A DNA stretch of 64,000 bases from Methylobacterium sp. 17Sr1-1 (GTDB lineage Bacteria; Pseudomonadota; Alphaproteobacteria; Rhizobiales; Beijerinckiaceae): contig NZ_CP029552.1 of assembly GCF_003173775.1 (NCBI RefSeq), forward strand, positions 1,344,001 to 1,408,000. The letters run 5' to 3'. Within the stretch, counting starts at the first letter, position 1. Each line of letters begins with the position of its first letter. A program made the translations under genes and the position numbers. The notes under the pieces were generated by a model. That model saw only the letters and a list, made by a program, of their open reading frames with translations. It was not told the DNA's origin and did no database searches. Positions 28,692-38,300 of the stretch are shown here, in pieces.

Positions 28692-29509
28692 ATGACGGAC
28701 GGCGACTGGCGCGGGATGGACCGCGCGACCCTGAGCAGGGCCTACGACAATTCCGGTGCGGTTCCCGGCAGCAGCGCCTTCATGGCGTCCTTGCGCGAGC
28801 GCAGCGCGGCGTTCCGCGAGACGCGGTCCGGCGAACTCGACATCCCGTACGGCGGCGGCGCGCGGCAGCGTTTCGACCTCTTCCGCTGCGGCCGGCCGCA
28901 GGCGCCGCTGCTCGCCTTCATCCATGGCGGCTACTGGCAGCGCAACGACAAGCAGGGTTTTTCCGCGCTGGCCGAAGGCCCGCTCGCCCGCGGCCTCGAT
29001 GTCGCGATGATCGGCTACACCCTCTGCCCCGAGGCGACGATGACCGTGCTGTGCGCCGAGATCCCGGCGGCGCTGGCCGCCTTGCGGGCCCATGCGAACC
29101 CGCCGCGCCTCGTCGTCTCGGGCTGGTCGGCCGGCGGCCACCTCGCGGCGCTCGCCATGGCCTGCCCGGAGGTCGATGCCGGCCTGGCGCTGAGCGGGGT
29201 CTTCGACCTCGCGCCGATCCGGCGCACGGCCCTCGACGACGCGCTCCGCCTCAGCGAGGACGAGGTCGCAGGCCTCTCGCCGATCCGGCATCTGCCGGTG
29301 AAAGCCGGCCCCCTCACCGTGGCCTACGGGCGGAGGAGCTGCCGGAGCTGTGCCGGCAGTCGCAGGTCTACCACGCTGCCTGGGCCGGGACCGGGCTCCC
29401 CGGCGACCTGCTGCCGCTCCCCGGCGACGACCACTTCACCGTGCTCGACCAGATGATCCGGCCGGACGGGGCGCTGACCGAGGCGGCGTTGCGGCTCGCC
29501 GCCGTGTGA
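28692..29509 (+). pseudogene. Alpha/beta hydrolase (arylformamidase-like), frameshifted
   Basis: The reading frame from ATG 28692 carries the oxyanion motif HGGYWQRNDKQGF and the nucleophile Ser in VVSGWSAGGHLAALAM, features of kynurenine-formamidase-like hydrolases. After VAYG near 29330 it turns into a low-complexity frame that ends at 29456. The correct continuation, EELPELCRQSQVYHAAWAG and then DDHFTVLDQM with the catalytic His, is in another frame to the stop at 29507. Restoring one G in the GGG run at 29328-29330 gives a continuous protein of about 272 residues. Either a real one-base deletion or a sequencing error explains this. As written, the product lacks its catalytic His. No kyn genes are adjacent. 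Confidence 0.82.
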
Positions 29510-29608
29510 CGCGGGGCTCGCCCTGGCACCGGTCCCGCCCTAAAGCTACCGCGCCAGGGTGACGGCGCGGGCTCGGACATGGGCCCGTGCGAGCGACAGA
29601 GAGCGGGC

Positions 29609-30622
29609 ATGGGCCAGCAGCACGATCACGCGCACGAGCATGGCGATCACGACCATCACGGCCACGACCACGGGCACGGTCATCACCACGGCGCGGGTCA
29701 CCATCATGGCGCGGGCCATAGCCATGGCCCGGGCCACGTCCACGCCCCGGCGAATTTCGGCCGCGCCTTCGCGATCGGGATCGCGCTCAACACCGGCTTC
29801 GTGCTGATCGAGGGCGCCTACGGATTCCTGACCGATTCGGTGGCGCTGCTGGCCGATGCCGGCCACAACCTCTCGGACGTGCTCGGCCTCGTCGTCGCCT
29901 GGGCGGCGGCGACGCTCGGGCAGCGCCAGCCGACGGCGCGGTTCACCTACGGCCTGCGCTCGTCCTCGATCCTGGCCGCCCTGTTCAACGCGGTCTTCCT
30001 GCTGGTCGCGGTCGGGGCCATCGCGTGGGAGGCGGTGCAACGCTTCCACGAACCCGCCCCCGTCCCGGGCCTCACCGTGACGATCGTGGCGCTGATCGGC
30101 ATCGCGGTGAACGGCGTCACCGCCTGGCTGTTCGCCTCGGGAGCCAAGGGCGACCTCAACGTGCGCGGCGCCTACCTGCACATGCTGGCCGACGCCGCGG
30201 TCTCGGCCGGTGTCGTGGTGGCGGGCCTCGTCATCATGGGAACCGGCTGGACCTGGATCGACCCTCTGACCAGCCTCGTCATCGTGGCGGTGATCGTCGC
30301 CGGCACCTGGGGGCTCCTGCGCGACAGCGTCGTGCTGTCGCTGAACGCCGTGCCGCCCGGCATCGACCCGGCGGCGGTGCGCCGCTGCCTCGCCGAGCGG
30401 CCGGGCGTCGCGGAGGTCCACGACCTCCACGTCTGGCCGATGAGCACCACCGAGACCGCGCTCACCGCCCATCTGGTGATGCCCGAGGGCCATCCCGGCA
30501 ACGCCTTCCTGCACGACTGCGCTGCGGTCCTGAAGAGCCGCTTCGGCATCGCCCACGTGACGCTGCAGGTCGAGCTGGCGGGGGGACCGGCCTGTGCGCT
30601 GGCGCCGGACCACGTGGTCTGA
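29609..30622 (+). CDS. Cation diffusion facilitator, zinc/cobalt/cadmium exporter (CzcD/ZitB-like)
   Basis: A 337-residue inner-membrane antiporter. The first 45 residues are extremely His-rich (such as HGHDHGHGHHHG), a likely metal-binding arm. Six membrane segments follow, with the transport-site motifs DAGHNLSD (HxxxD) in helix 2 and YLHMLADAAVS (HxxxD) in helix 5. A cytoplasmic C-terminal domain has VHDLHVWPMS. ATG 29609 has AGAGAG upstream. It should export Zn(II) and related ions. It is not in an operon. A palindromic hairpin lies right at its stop. Confidence 0.93.
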   Translation: MGQQHDHAHEHGDHDHHGHDHGHGHHHGAGHHHGAGHSHGPGHVHAPANFGRAFAIGIALNTGFVLIEGAYGFLTDSVALLADAGHNLSDVLGLVVAWAAATLGQRQPTARFTYGLRSSSILAALFNAVFLLVAVGAIAWEAVQRFHEPAPVPGLTVTIVALIGIAVNGVTAWLFASGAKGDLNVRGAYLHMLADAAVSAGVVVAGLVIMGTGWTWIDPLTSLVIVAVIVAGTWGLLRDSVVLSLNAVPPGIDPAAVRRCLAERPGVAEVHDLHVWPMSTTETALTAHLVMPEGHPGNAFLHDCAAVLKSRFGIAHVTLQVELAGGPACALAPDHVV

Positions 30623-30645
30623 AAACGAATACGATTCGTTTTTCG
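30622..30645 (+). terminator. Hairpin at the end of the CDF gene
   Basis: AAAACGAAT/ATTCGTTTT, nine perfect pairs with a 3-nt loop, ending in a T-run. It begins on the last base of the stop codon. The AT-rich stem stands out from the local GC content. Terminator function is most likely; an operator is possible. Confidence 0.7.
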
Positions 30646-30670
30646 CGACCTGAACCAGAGGAGCGCGATT

Positions 30671-30700
30671 CCCCTCTCCCACACGGGAGAGGGGATCCCG
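30671..30700. repeat. Dispersed palindrome, CCCCTCTCCC type
   Basis: CCCCTCTCCC, loop ACAC, GGGAGAGGGG, followed by ATCCCGCG. The same unit is at 62157-62180 and 62282-62305, and a relative at 50532. It lies between two convergent genes. Confidence 0.85.
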
Positions 30701-30740
30701 CGTCATTCCATTCTCGCGCCGAGCATCGGCGATGGTTTTT

Positions 30741-32771
30741 TCACCCCGCCTTGCGCACCGGCTGGCGCGCCAGCACCGCCTCCGCCGCACGCCCCGTCAG
30801 CTCCGCCCGGTGGTCGAAGCGGGTGGTGAAGGTGCCGACGCCGGCGGTGGCCGAGCGCAGCTCGACGATGAGGTCGGTCATCTCGGATTCCGGGATCAAG
30901 GCCTCGACCACGTCCCAGCCGGACCAGCCGGGCCGCGCGTCGAAGCCCAGGATCTGGCCGCGGCGGGCGGTGACGAGGCCGGTCGCCTTCGCGGTGGCGC
31001 CGCTCGGCACCGCCATCGACACCGCGAGGATCGGCTCCAGCAGCACCGGGCCGGCCTTGGCGAGCGCGTCCTCGAGCGCCAGCCGCGTCGCGGCCTGGAA
31101 GGCGGCGTCCGAGGAATCGACGGCGTGCGCCGCCCCGTCCTTGAGCGTCACCGCGATGTCGACGACGGGGAAGCCGAGCGGTCCCCTGGCGGTGAAGGCC
31201 CGGGCGCCGGCCTCGACGGAGGCGATGTACTGGCGCGGCACCGCGCCGCCCACCACCTCGTCCTCGAACGAGAACCCCTCGCCCCGCGGCAGCGGCCGCA
31301 CCGCCAAAGCCACGTCGGCGAACTGGCCGTGGCCGCCGGTCTGCTTCTTGTGCCGCGCCCGCGCCTCGGCCGGGCCGCGGACCGTCTCGCGATAGGCGAT
31401 CCGGGCCCGCTCGGTCTCGACCCCGATGCCGAAGCGCGAGGCCAGCCGCTCCACCGCGACCCGCAGGTGCATCTCGCCCTGGCCGGACAGGCGCAGGTCG
31501 CCGAGCTCGGCCCGGTGCTCGACGATCAGCGCCGGATCCTCGTCGGCGAGCTTCGTCAGCGCCGCCGAGAGGCGCACGTCGTCCTTGCGGTCGCGCACCC
31601 GCAGGGCCACGGCGTGGACCGGCTCGGGCGCCGGCAGGCTCACCAAGGCCCCGGGCACCTCGGAGCCGGTCGCCAAGGTCTCGGCGGTGGAGACCGGATC
31701 GAGCTTGGCGAGGCCCACGACCTCACCCTCGTGAGCTTCCGGCACCCGGTGGCCGGCGGCGCCCGCGAGCTGGCTCAGCCCCGCCACCCGGGCGGAGCCG
31801 CCGCCCGAGCCCGTCACCGCCTCGCCCTCGCGGATCGCCGCCCGCAGCACGCGGCCGACCGAGAGCTTGCCGCCGAAGCCGGTATGGAGCGTCTTCATCA
31901 CCTGGACGAGCGGCGCCCCCTCCCCGTCGATCCCGAGGCGCACGCGGGTCTCGGGCAGGCCCGGCGCCTCGTGCCGGAGCGCCTTCAGCAGGCGGGTGAC
32001 GCCGTGGCCGTGCTCGGCCGAACCGAACAGCACCGACACCGCCCGGCCCTCGCGCAGCTCGCGGGCAAGGTCGGCAAAGACCCGGTCGGCCTGCGGCTCG
32101 ACCTCCGCGATCAGGTCCTCCATCAGGGCGTCGTCGTGGTCGGCGAGGCGCTCCAGCATCGTGTAGCGCTCGGCCTTCTCCCGCGGCAGCTCGCCGTCGG
32201 GCAGGGCCACCACCTCGCTTTGCGCCTGCTCGCGCCAGATGAAGGCGCGCTCCAGAGCGAGATCGATGAAGCCGACCGCCGCCTCGCCCTCGATCAGGGG
32301 GATCTGGCGCATCAGCAGCGGCACCCGCGAGGCGGGTTGCAGCAGCGCGAGCGCGTCGCGCAGGGAGCCCGGCGCGGTCTCGGCCTTGTTGATGAAGAGG
32401 AGGCGCGGGATGCCGGCGGCCTCGAGCTCGCGCAGGGTCAGCTCCAGCGCCGGCAGCTTGCGCTCGTCGGCCTCGCAGACCACGATCGCGGCGTCGCAAG
32501 GAGGCAGCACCGCCCGCAGGTCGTGCGCGAACTCGATCGAGCCGGGACAATCGACGAAGGTGAACGCCTCGCCGAGGAAGCGCGTCGTGGCGAAGGCCGG
32601 CTCCACGCTCATGCCGTGGCTCCGCGCCTCGGGCGAGGTGTCGCCGATCCGGGAGCCGGCGCGCCCGGGCCGGTCGATCGCGCCGGTGCGATGGAGGATG
32701 GCCTCGAGCAGGGCGGTCTTGCCGCTCTGGAACGGACCGACGATCGCGATGCACCTGTGCTGCGCAGCCAC
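30741..32771 (-). CDS. Elongation factor G-like GTPase (paralogue)
   Basis: A 676-residue five-domain translational-GTPase-like protein. GTG 32771 with GGAG upstream puts the P-loop GPFQSGKT at residues 12-19. Switch II reads VDCPGSIEF instead of DxxGHxDF, and the guanine-specificity motif is NKAE instead of NKxD. Domain 4 (HKKQTGGHGQFADVALAV) and the EF-G C-terminal domain are present. The missing catalytic His suggests weak or altered GTP hydrolysis. Such EF-G-like paralogues are common in alphaproteobacteria and of unclear role; this is not the housekeeping fusA, and no ribosomal genes are adjacent. Confidence 0.9.
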   Translation of the reverse strand: MAAQHRCIAIVGPFQSGKTALLEAILHRTGAIDRPGRAGSRIGDTSPEARSHGMSVEPAFATTRFLGEAFTFVDCPGSIEFAHDLRAVLPPCDAAIVVCEADERKLPALELTLRELEAAGIPRLLFINKAETAPGSLRDALALLQPASRVPLLMRQIPLIEGEAAVGFIDLALERAFIWREQAQSEVVALPDGELPREKAERYTMLERLADHDDALMEDLIAEVEPQADRVFADLARELREGRAVSVLFGSAEHGHGVTRLLKALRHEAPGLPETRVRLGIDGEGAPLVQVMKTLHTGFGGKLSVGRVLRAAIREGEAVTGSGGGSARVAGLSQLAGAAGHRVPEAHEGEVVGLAKLDPVSTAETLATGSEVPGALVSLPAPEPVHAVALRVRDRKDDVRLSAALTKLADEDPALIVEHRAELGDLRLSGQGEMHLRVAVERLASRFGIGVETERARIAYRETVRGPAEARARHKKQTGGHGQFADVALAVRPLPRGEGFSFEDEVVGGAVPRQYIASVEAGARAFTARGPLGFPVVDIAVTLKDGAAHAVDSSDAAFQAATRLALEDALAKAGPVLLEPILAVSMAVPSGATAKATGLVTARRGQILGFDARPGWSGWDVVEALIPESEMTDLIVELRSATAGVGTFTTRFDHRAELTGRAAEAVLARQPVRKAG

Positions 32772-32919
32772 GTGACGTCTCCACCCTGTCTTTATTGACA
32801 GGGAGTTAAGCACCGGGACGAGGCGGGGTCCAGGCGGCAGGTGTGCAGGCGCGAAGACGGGCCGATATAGACAGCATGAAACCCGCCGCGGAGGCGAGGC
32901 AACCAACGGGAAGCGCCCG

Positions 32920-33792
32920 ATGCCCGAGATCGACGTCGACCACCTGCGCGGCTGGATCGGCCGCACCCGGGAGGTCGAGGACTTCGTGACGCCGCGCCTC
33001 GTCGCCGAGTACCGGGCGACGCTCGGCCCTCACCTCGCCCCGGTGGCGGAGGGCGAGGCGCCGCTGGCCCTGCACTGGTGCCTCGCCCCCGAGACGCCGG
33101 CGGCCGACGCGCTCGGGCCGGACGGCCACGCGGCGAAGGGCGGGTTCCTGCCCCCGGTGCCGCTGCCGCGGCGGATGTGGGCCGGCGGCGAGGTCGAGAC
33201 GCTGGCGCCCTTGCGCATCGGCGACCGGGTGGTGCGGCGCGAGACCGTGTCGGACGTGGCGGTGAAGCGCGGTCGCACCGGCACGCTCTGCTTCGTCACC
33301 GTGCGGCACGAATACCTGACCGAGCGGGGCCCGGCGATCCGCGACCGGCAGGACATCGTCTACCGCGAGGCCAGCCGGCCGGGCGACGCCGCACCGGCGC
33401 CGAAACCCGTGCCCGCCGAGGACGAGGCGGCGTGGTCGGTCGAGGCCGATTCCGTGCTGCTGTTCCGGTACTCGGCGATGACCTTCAACGGCCACCGCTT
33501 CCACTACGACCACCCCTATGCCACGCAGGTCGAGGGCTATGCCGGCCTCGTCGTGCACGGGCCGATGCAGGCGAGCCTGCTCCTCAACCTCGCCGCCAGC
33601 CGCCTCGGCCGGGTGCCGGCGCGCTTCCGCTACCGCGGCGTCGCGCCAATGATCGCGGGATCCCGCTTCGCGGTGGCGGGCCGGCCGGAGGGCGATGAGT
33701 TCCGCGGCTGGACGGCGGTCGGCGGGGCGGTCCACATGGAGGCGGAGGCCGTCTTGGAGGCTGAGGCCGTCTTGGAGGCGGAGGCAGGTTAG
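32920..33792 (+). CDS. MaoC/HTD2-like acyl-CoA dehydratase (mesaconyl-C4-CoA hydratase type)
   Basis: A 290-residue protein with two hot-dog halves. The N-terminal FAS1-like half includes LHWCLAPETP and PLRIGDRVVRRETVSDVAVKRG. The C-terminal half has FRYSAMTFNGHRFHYDHPYA, with the usual Asn/His pair, and GLVVHGPMQASLLLNLA. This layout matches the hydratases acting on branched or dicarboxylic enoyl-CoAs. The C-terminus is an odd repeat of EAEAVL units encoded by an 18-nt DNA repeat (33735-33785). It is divergent from the EF-G-like gene. The exact substrate is not determinable. Confidence 0.85.
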   Translation: MPEIDVDHLRGWIGRTREVEDFVTPRLVAEYRATLGPHLAPVAEGEAPLALHWCLAPETPAADALGPDGHAAKGGFLPPVPLPRRMWAGGEVETLAPLRIGDRVVRRETVSDVAVKRGRTGTLCFVTVRHEYLTERGPAIRDRQDIVYREASRPGDAAPAPKPVPAEDEAAWSVEADSVLLFRYSAMTFNGHRFHYDHPYATQVEGYAGLVVHGPMQASLLLNLAASRLGRVPARFRYRGVAPMIAGSRFAVAGRPEGDEFRGWTAVGGAVHMEAEAVLEAEAVLEAEAG

Positions 33793-33868
33793 GCGATCGG
33801 CGCATTGCGGGGCCGGGATCGAACTGTCACGTTCACCGCCGAACAAACAACGACAACGAGGAAACGCC

Positions 33869-34897
33869 ATGCCGACTCCGTCCCGCCCCGCTCAGGGACT
33901 CACCCGTCGCGCCCTCGCGGCCGGCGCCGCCCTGCTCCTCCTGTCGGGCGCCGCCCTCGCCCAGGCGCCGATCGTGATCAAGTTCAGCCACGTCGTCGCG
34001 CCCGACACGCCGAAGGGCCGCGGCGCCGACCGGTTCAAGGAGCTGGCGGAAAAGTACACCAACGGCAAGGTGAAGGTGGAGGTCTACCCGAACTCGCAGC
34101 TGTTCAAGGACAAGGAAGAGGTCGAGGCGCTGCAGCTCGGCGCGGTGCAGATGCTGGCGCCGTCGCTGGCGAAGTTCGGGCCGCTCGGCGCCAAGGAGTT
34201 CGAGGTCTTCGACCTGCCCTATATCCTGCCCGACAAGGCGGCCCTGCGCCGGGTCACCGACGGGGCGCTCGGCAAGCGGCTGTTCGACAAGCTCCAGTCG
34301 AAGGGCATCACCGGGCTCGCCTACTGGGACAACGGCTTCAAGGTGATGAGCGCCAACAAGCCGCTGAAGATGCCGGCGGACTTCCGCGGCCTGAAGATGC
34401 GGATCCAGTCCTCGAAGGTGCTGGAGGCGCAGTTCCGCGCGCTCGGCGCGATCCCGCAGGTGATGGCCTTCTCGGAGGTCTACCAGGGCATGCAGACCGG
34501 CGTGGTCGACGGCTCGGAGAACACGCCCTCGAACATGTTCACCCAGAAGCACCACGAGGTGCAGAAGTTCATCACCCTGTCCGACCACGGCTATATCGGC
34601 TACGCGGTCATCACCAACAAGAAGTTCTGGGACGGCCTGCCGGCGGACATCCGCACCGAGCTCGACAAGGCGATGAAGGAAGCCACGGCCTACGCCAACG
34701 AGGTCGCCGACAAGGACAATGCCGACGCGCTGGAGGAGATGAAGAAGTCCGGCAAGACCACCTTCATCACGCTCAACGCCGACGAGAAGGCGGCCTGGAA
34801 GGCGGCGCTCGAACCGGTCACCGCCGACATGGCCAAGCGCGTCGGCAAGGACGTGATCGAGGAGTTCCAGAAGGAGGCGAAGGGCGGGACGCAGTAG
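33869..34897 (+). CDS. TRAP transporter substrate-binding protein (DctP family)
   Basis: A 342-residue periplasmic protein. The start is ATG 33869 after GAGGAAAC. The signal peptide LTRRALAAGAALLLLSGAALA-QA has a twin-Arg-like start but no full Tat motif. DctP features are IKFSHVVAPDTPKGRGADRF, the ligand-contact Arg in GLKMRIQSSKVLEAQ, and EVYQGMQTGVVDGSENTPSN. The ligand is probably a small organic acid. No DctQ or DctM membrane genes follow; a terminator does. It therefore depends on membrane subunits encoded elsewhere. Confidence 0.92.
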   Translation: MPTPSRPAQGLTRRALAAGAALLLLSGAALAQAPIVIKFSHVVAPDTPKGRGADRFKELAEKYTNGKVKVEVYPNSQLFKDKEEVEALQLGAVQMLAPSLAKFGPLGAKEFEVFDLPYILPDKAALRRVTDGALGKRLFDKLQSKGITGLAYWDNGFKVMSANKPLKMPADFRGLKMRIQSSKVLEAQFRALGAIPQVMAFSEVYQGMQTGVVDGSENTPSNMFTQKHHEVQKFITLSDHGYIGYAVITNKKFWDGLPADIRTELDKAMKEATAYANEVADKDNADALEEMKKSGKTTFITLNADEKAAWKAALEPVTADMAKRVGKDVIEEFQKEAKGGTQ

Positions 34898-34941
34898 GCG
34901 GCAATCCCGACCTCCCCCGACCGACGTATCCGACGATCGCG

Positions 34942-34976
34942 CCCCGCCGTCGAGGCATCGACGGCGGGGTTTTTCT
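34942..34976 (+). terminator. Terminator after the TRAP binding protein
   Basis: CCCCGCCGTCGA/TCGACGGCGGGG, 12 perfect pairs with loop GGCA, followed by TTTTTCTC. Confidence 0.92.
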
Positions 34977-35089
34977 CGTGGCGACGACGCCGGGAAGGAC
35001 CGGACCCGGGACGATACTTTGCCGGGCAACGATCTAAAGGCTCCCGGCCGCCACGGTCTTGGAAGCAGGACTGCCGATGCCCTCGGCAA

Positions 35090-35107
35090 CCTTCACAGGA
35101 CTGTCGC
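35090..35107 (+). promoter_or_regulatory. Possible Pho box upstream of the nuclease/nucleotidase gene
   Basis: Two half-sites with an 11-nt period, CCTTCAC-N4-CTGTCGC, resemble the PhoB direct repeat CTGTCAT-N4-CTGTCAT (5 and 6 of 7 positions). They lie in the 338-nt gene-free stretch 34977-35314. The match is imperfect and could be chance, but the downstream gene is a phosphate-releasing enzyme. Nothing else is recognised in this stretch. Confidence 0.3.
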
Positions 35108-35314
35108 AGAACGCCCATACAGAGCGAACACAGTCCGAAACATGCTGTAACAAGGCAGACCCGCCCGACTCGCTCCGACACGTCGAACGATCGCGGGCGA
35201 GCCCTGGGCCGCTGCGCGCTTCTCCAACTCTTCAAGCCCTAACAGCTTCGCGCTGAACGGTGGCGCTCGCCCTCGCGCCGCCCCGTTCCCGCGCGCCCGG
35301 AGACACTGGACCCC

Positions 35315-38300
35315 ATGGCCACGACGCTTGCCGCCGGCGATATCGCCAACCGGATCAACGGCACCGCGATCTTCGACGCCGCGCCCTCGCTCCAGGGCCT
35401 GTCGGGCGCGACCGCCACGACCGCGCCGACCGCCACCAACGCGCTCCAGCTCGTGCGGCTCGGCGCCTACGCGACCACCAACGATGCGGCGACGCAAGTG
35501 GCGCCGAACGCCGAGGTCGTGGCCTACGATTCCTCGACGAGCCGGCTCTACGTCCAGAACACCAACGAGAACCGGATCGAGATCGTCGCGCTCGACGCCG
35601 CCGGCAGCTTGCGCAAGTCCGGCGAGATCCTGTTGTCGGGTCTCGAGCAATACGGCGCGGTGAACTCGGTCGCGGTCTTCAACGGCCTCGTGGCGGTGGC
35701 CTACGCCAACGCGACCGGGGACGCGGCGGGCCGTGTCGCCCTGTTCAACGCCGACGGCACGCTGCTGCGCTCGCTCACCGTCGGGGTCGGGCCGGACCAG
35801 CTGGTGTTCAATCGCGACGGCACCCGCCTCCTCGTCGCCAACGAGGGCGAGCAGGCGAGCGCCGCCAGCAACCCGGTCGGCGGCGTCTCGATCATCGACG
35901 TCTCGGGCGGGGCGGCAGGCGCCTCGGTTCTCACCACCGTCGGATTCGAGGGCCTGAACGGCAGCGAGGCGACGTTGCGCGCCCGCGGCCTCGCGATCAC
36001 GCCCGGCAACACGGCCGCGGCCGACATCGAGCCCGAATACATCGCGATCTCGCCCGACAACCGCTTCGCCTACGTCACCCTGCAGGAGGTGAACGGCGTC
36101 GCGGTGATCGACCTGACCAATCCCGGCACGGCGCCGATCGCGATCCAGCCCCTCGGCGCGGTCGACCACTCGCTGCCCGGCAACGAGTTCGACGCCTCCG
36201 ACCGCGACGCCCCGAACGGCACCGCCTCGATCCGGATCGCCACGACGCCGGCCGGTACCCCGATCGACGGCCTGCTCCAGCCCGACAGCATCGCGTCGTT
36301 CACGACGGGTGGGACGACCTATTTCGTCACGGCGAACGAGGGCGACCAGCGGGTCATCGGCGGCGCCGACGACGCCGGCGACGTCGCCCGTCTGAGCGCG
36401 GTGCCGAACAGCCGGCTCACTCCCGCGTTGCAGGCGCTGAAGTCCAACGCGGCCTATGCCCGGCTCAACGTGCTGCTGCGCACCGGCGACACCGACGGCG
36501 ACGGGGTGATCGACCGGCTCTCCACGCTCGGCGGCCGCGGCATCTCGATCTTCCGCCAGAACGCCGACGGCACGCTGACCAAGGTGCGCGAGACCGGCGG
36601 CGAATTCGAGAAGATCTTCGCCCAGATCGCGCCCGAGCGCTTCAACAACGACCAGACCGTCGCCAACACGCCCGACGACCGCTCCGACAACAAGGGGCCG
36701 GAGCCCGAGGGCATCACGGTCGGCACGGTCAACGGCCGCACCTACGCCTTCGTCGGCCTGGAGCGCCAGAGCGGCATCCTGGTCTACGACGTGACCGATC
36801 CGGCGAATGCCAGTTACGTCTCCTACGTGCCGCCGCTCGCCGGCTCGGCCGCGGATCTGGGCCCGGAGGTGCTGACCTTCATCCCCGCCGACCGCAACCC
36901 GACCGGCACCAACCTGGTGGTCTCGGCGAACGAAGTGGCGAATGGCGGCGCGACGCTCTACGCCGCCCTGGCCCAGGGCACCACGCAGGAGGTCTCCTTC
37001 GCGGCCGACTCGCTCAGCGTGCGCCGGGCTGAGGGCGACAGCGGCACCACGACCCTCAGCTTCACGGTGCAGCGCACGAACGGCACGCTCGGCGCGGCGA
37101 CCTTCACCGCCGAGCTCACTGGGACCGGCGCGAGCCCGGCGAACGCCGCCGACTTCGCCGGCAGCCCCGCCCTGCCCCTGACGATCGCCGGCACGATCCC
37201 GGCGGGCGCCTCGTCGGCGGTGGTCAGCGTCACGGTCCAGGGCGACGCGACGCCGGAGCCGAACGAGACCTTCTCGCTGGCCCTGCGCAGCGCAACCTCG
37301 AACCAGGCTGGCATCACCGCCGCGGTGAGCGGCAGCAACGCCACCGCCACGGGCACCATCGTCAACGACGACGTCACCCTGATCTCGGCAGTGCAGGGCA
37401 CCGGCGGCGCGAGCCCCCTCGTCGGCCGGACCGTCACGGTCGAGGCGATCGTCGTCGGCGACTTCCAGAATGGCGACGCGGACGCCAAGCGCAGCATCGG
37501 CGGCTTCTATCTCCAGGAGGAGAAGGCCGATCAGGATGCGAACCCGCTGACCTCGGAGGGCCTGTTCGTCTACGAGGGCACCGGCAACCGCCTCGTCGAC
37601 GTCGCCGAGGGCGACCGGGTCCGGGTCACCGGCACGGTCACCGAGTTCAACGGCGAGACGCAGCTCACGGTCAACGCCGCCTCCGGCATCCAGGTCGTGC
37701 AGGCCGGCGCGCTCTCGGCGGCCGAGGTCAAGGCGCAAGGTATCGACGTGACCCTGCCGGCGGCGGGCACGGTCGGCACCGGCACCACCGCGCAACCCGA
37801 TCTCGAGCGCTACGAGGGGATGCTGGTCCGCTTCCCCCAGACCCTGACGATCTCCGAGCAGTTCAACCTCGACCGCTTCAACGAGATCCGCCTCGCGGCG
37901 GGCGGGCGGCCCGAGACCTTCACCAACGCGTTCGAGCCGAATTCGCAAGGCTACGCCGCCACCCTCGCCCAGACCGCCGCCCGCTCGATCACCTACGACG
38001 ACGGGCTGAACACCCAGAACCTGCCGATCGAGACCCTCGACGGCTTCGGTCCGGCCTACTCCACCGCCACCGCGCCGCGGATGGGCGACACCGTGACCGG
38101 GCTGACCGGCACCCTCGGCTACGGCCCGACCAACGCCTTCCGGGTACGGTCGATCGAGGACGGTTCGAACACCTTCACCAAGGCCAATCCGCGGCCCGCG
38201 ACGCCGGACGCGGTCGGGGGCACGCTCAAGGTCGGCAGCCTCAACGTCCTCAACTACTTCACCACCCTCAACGCCTCGTCGAGCGCGCAGACCGCGATCG

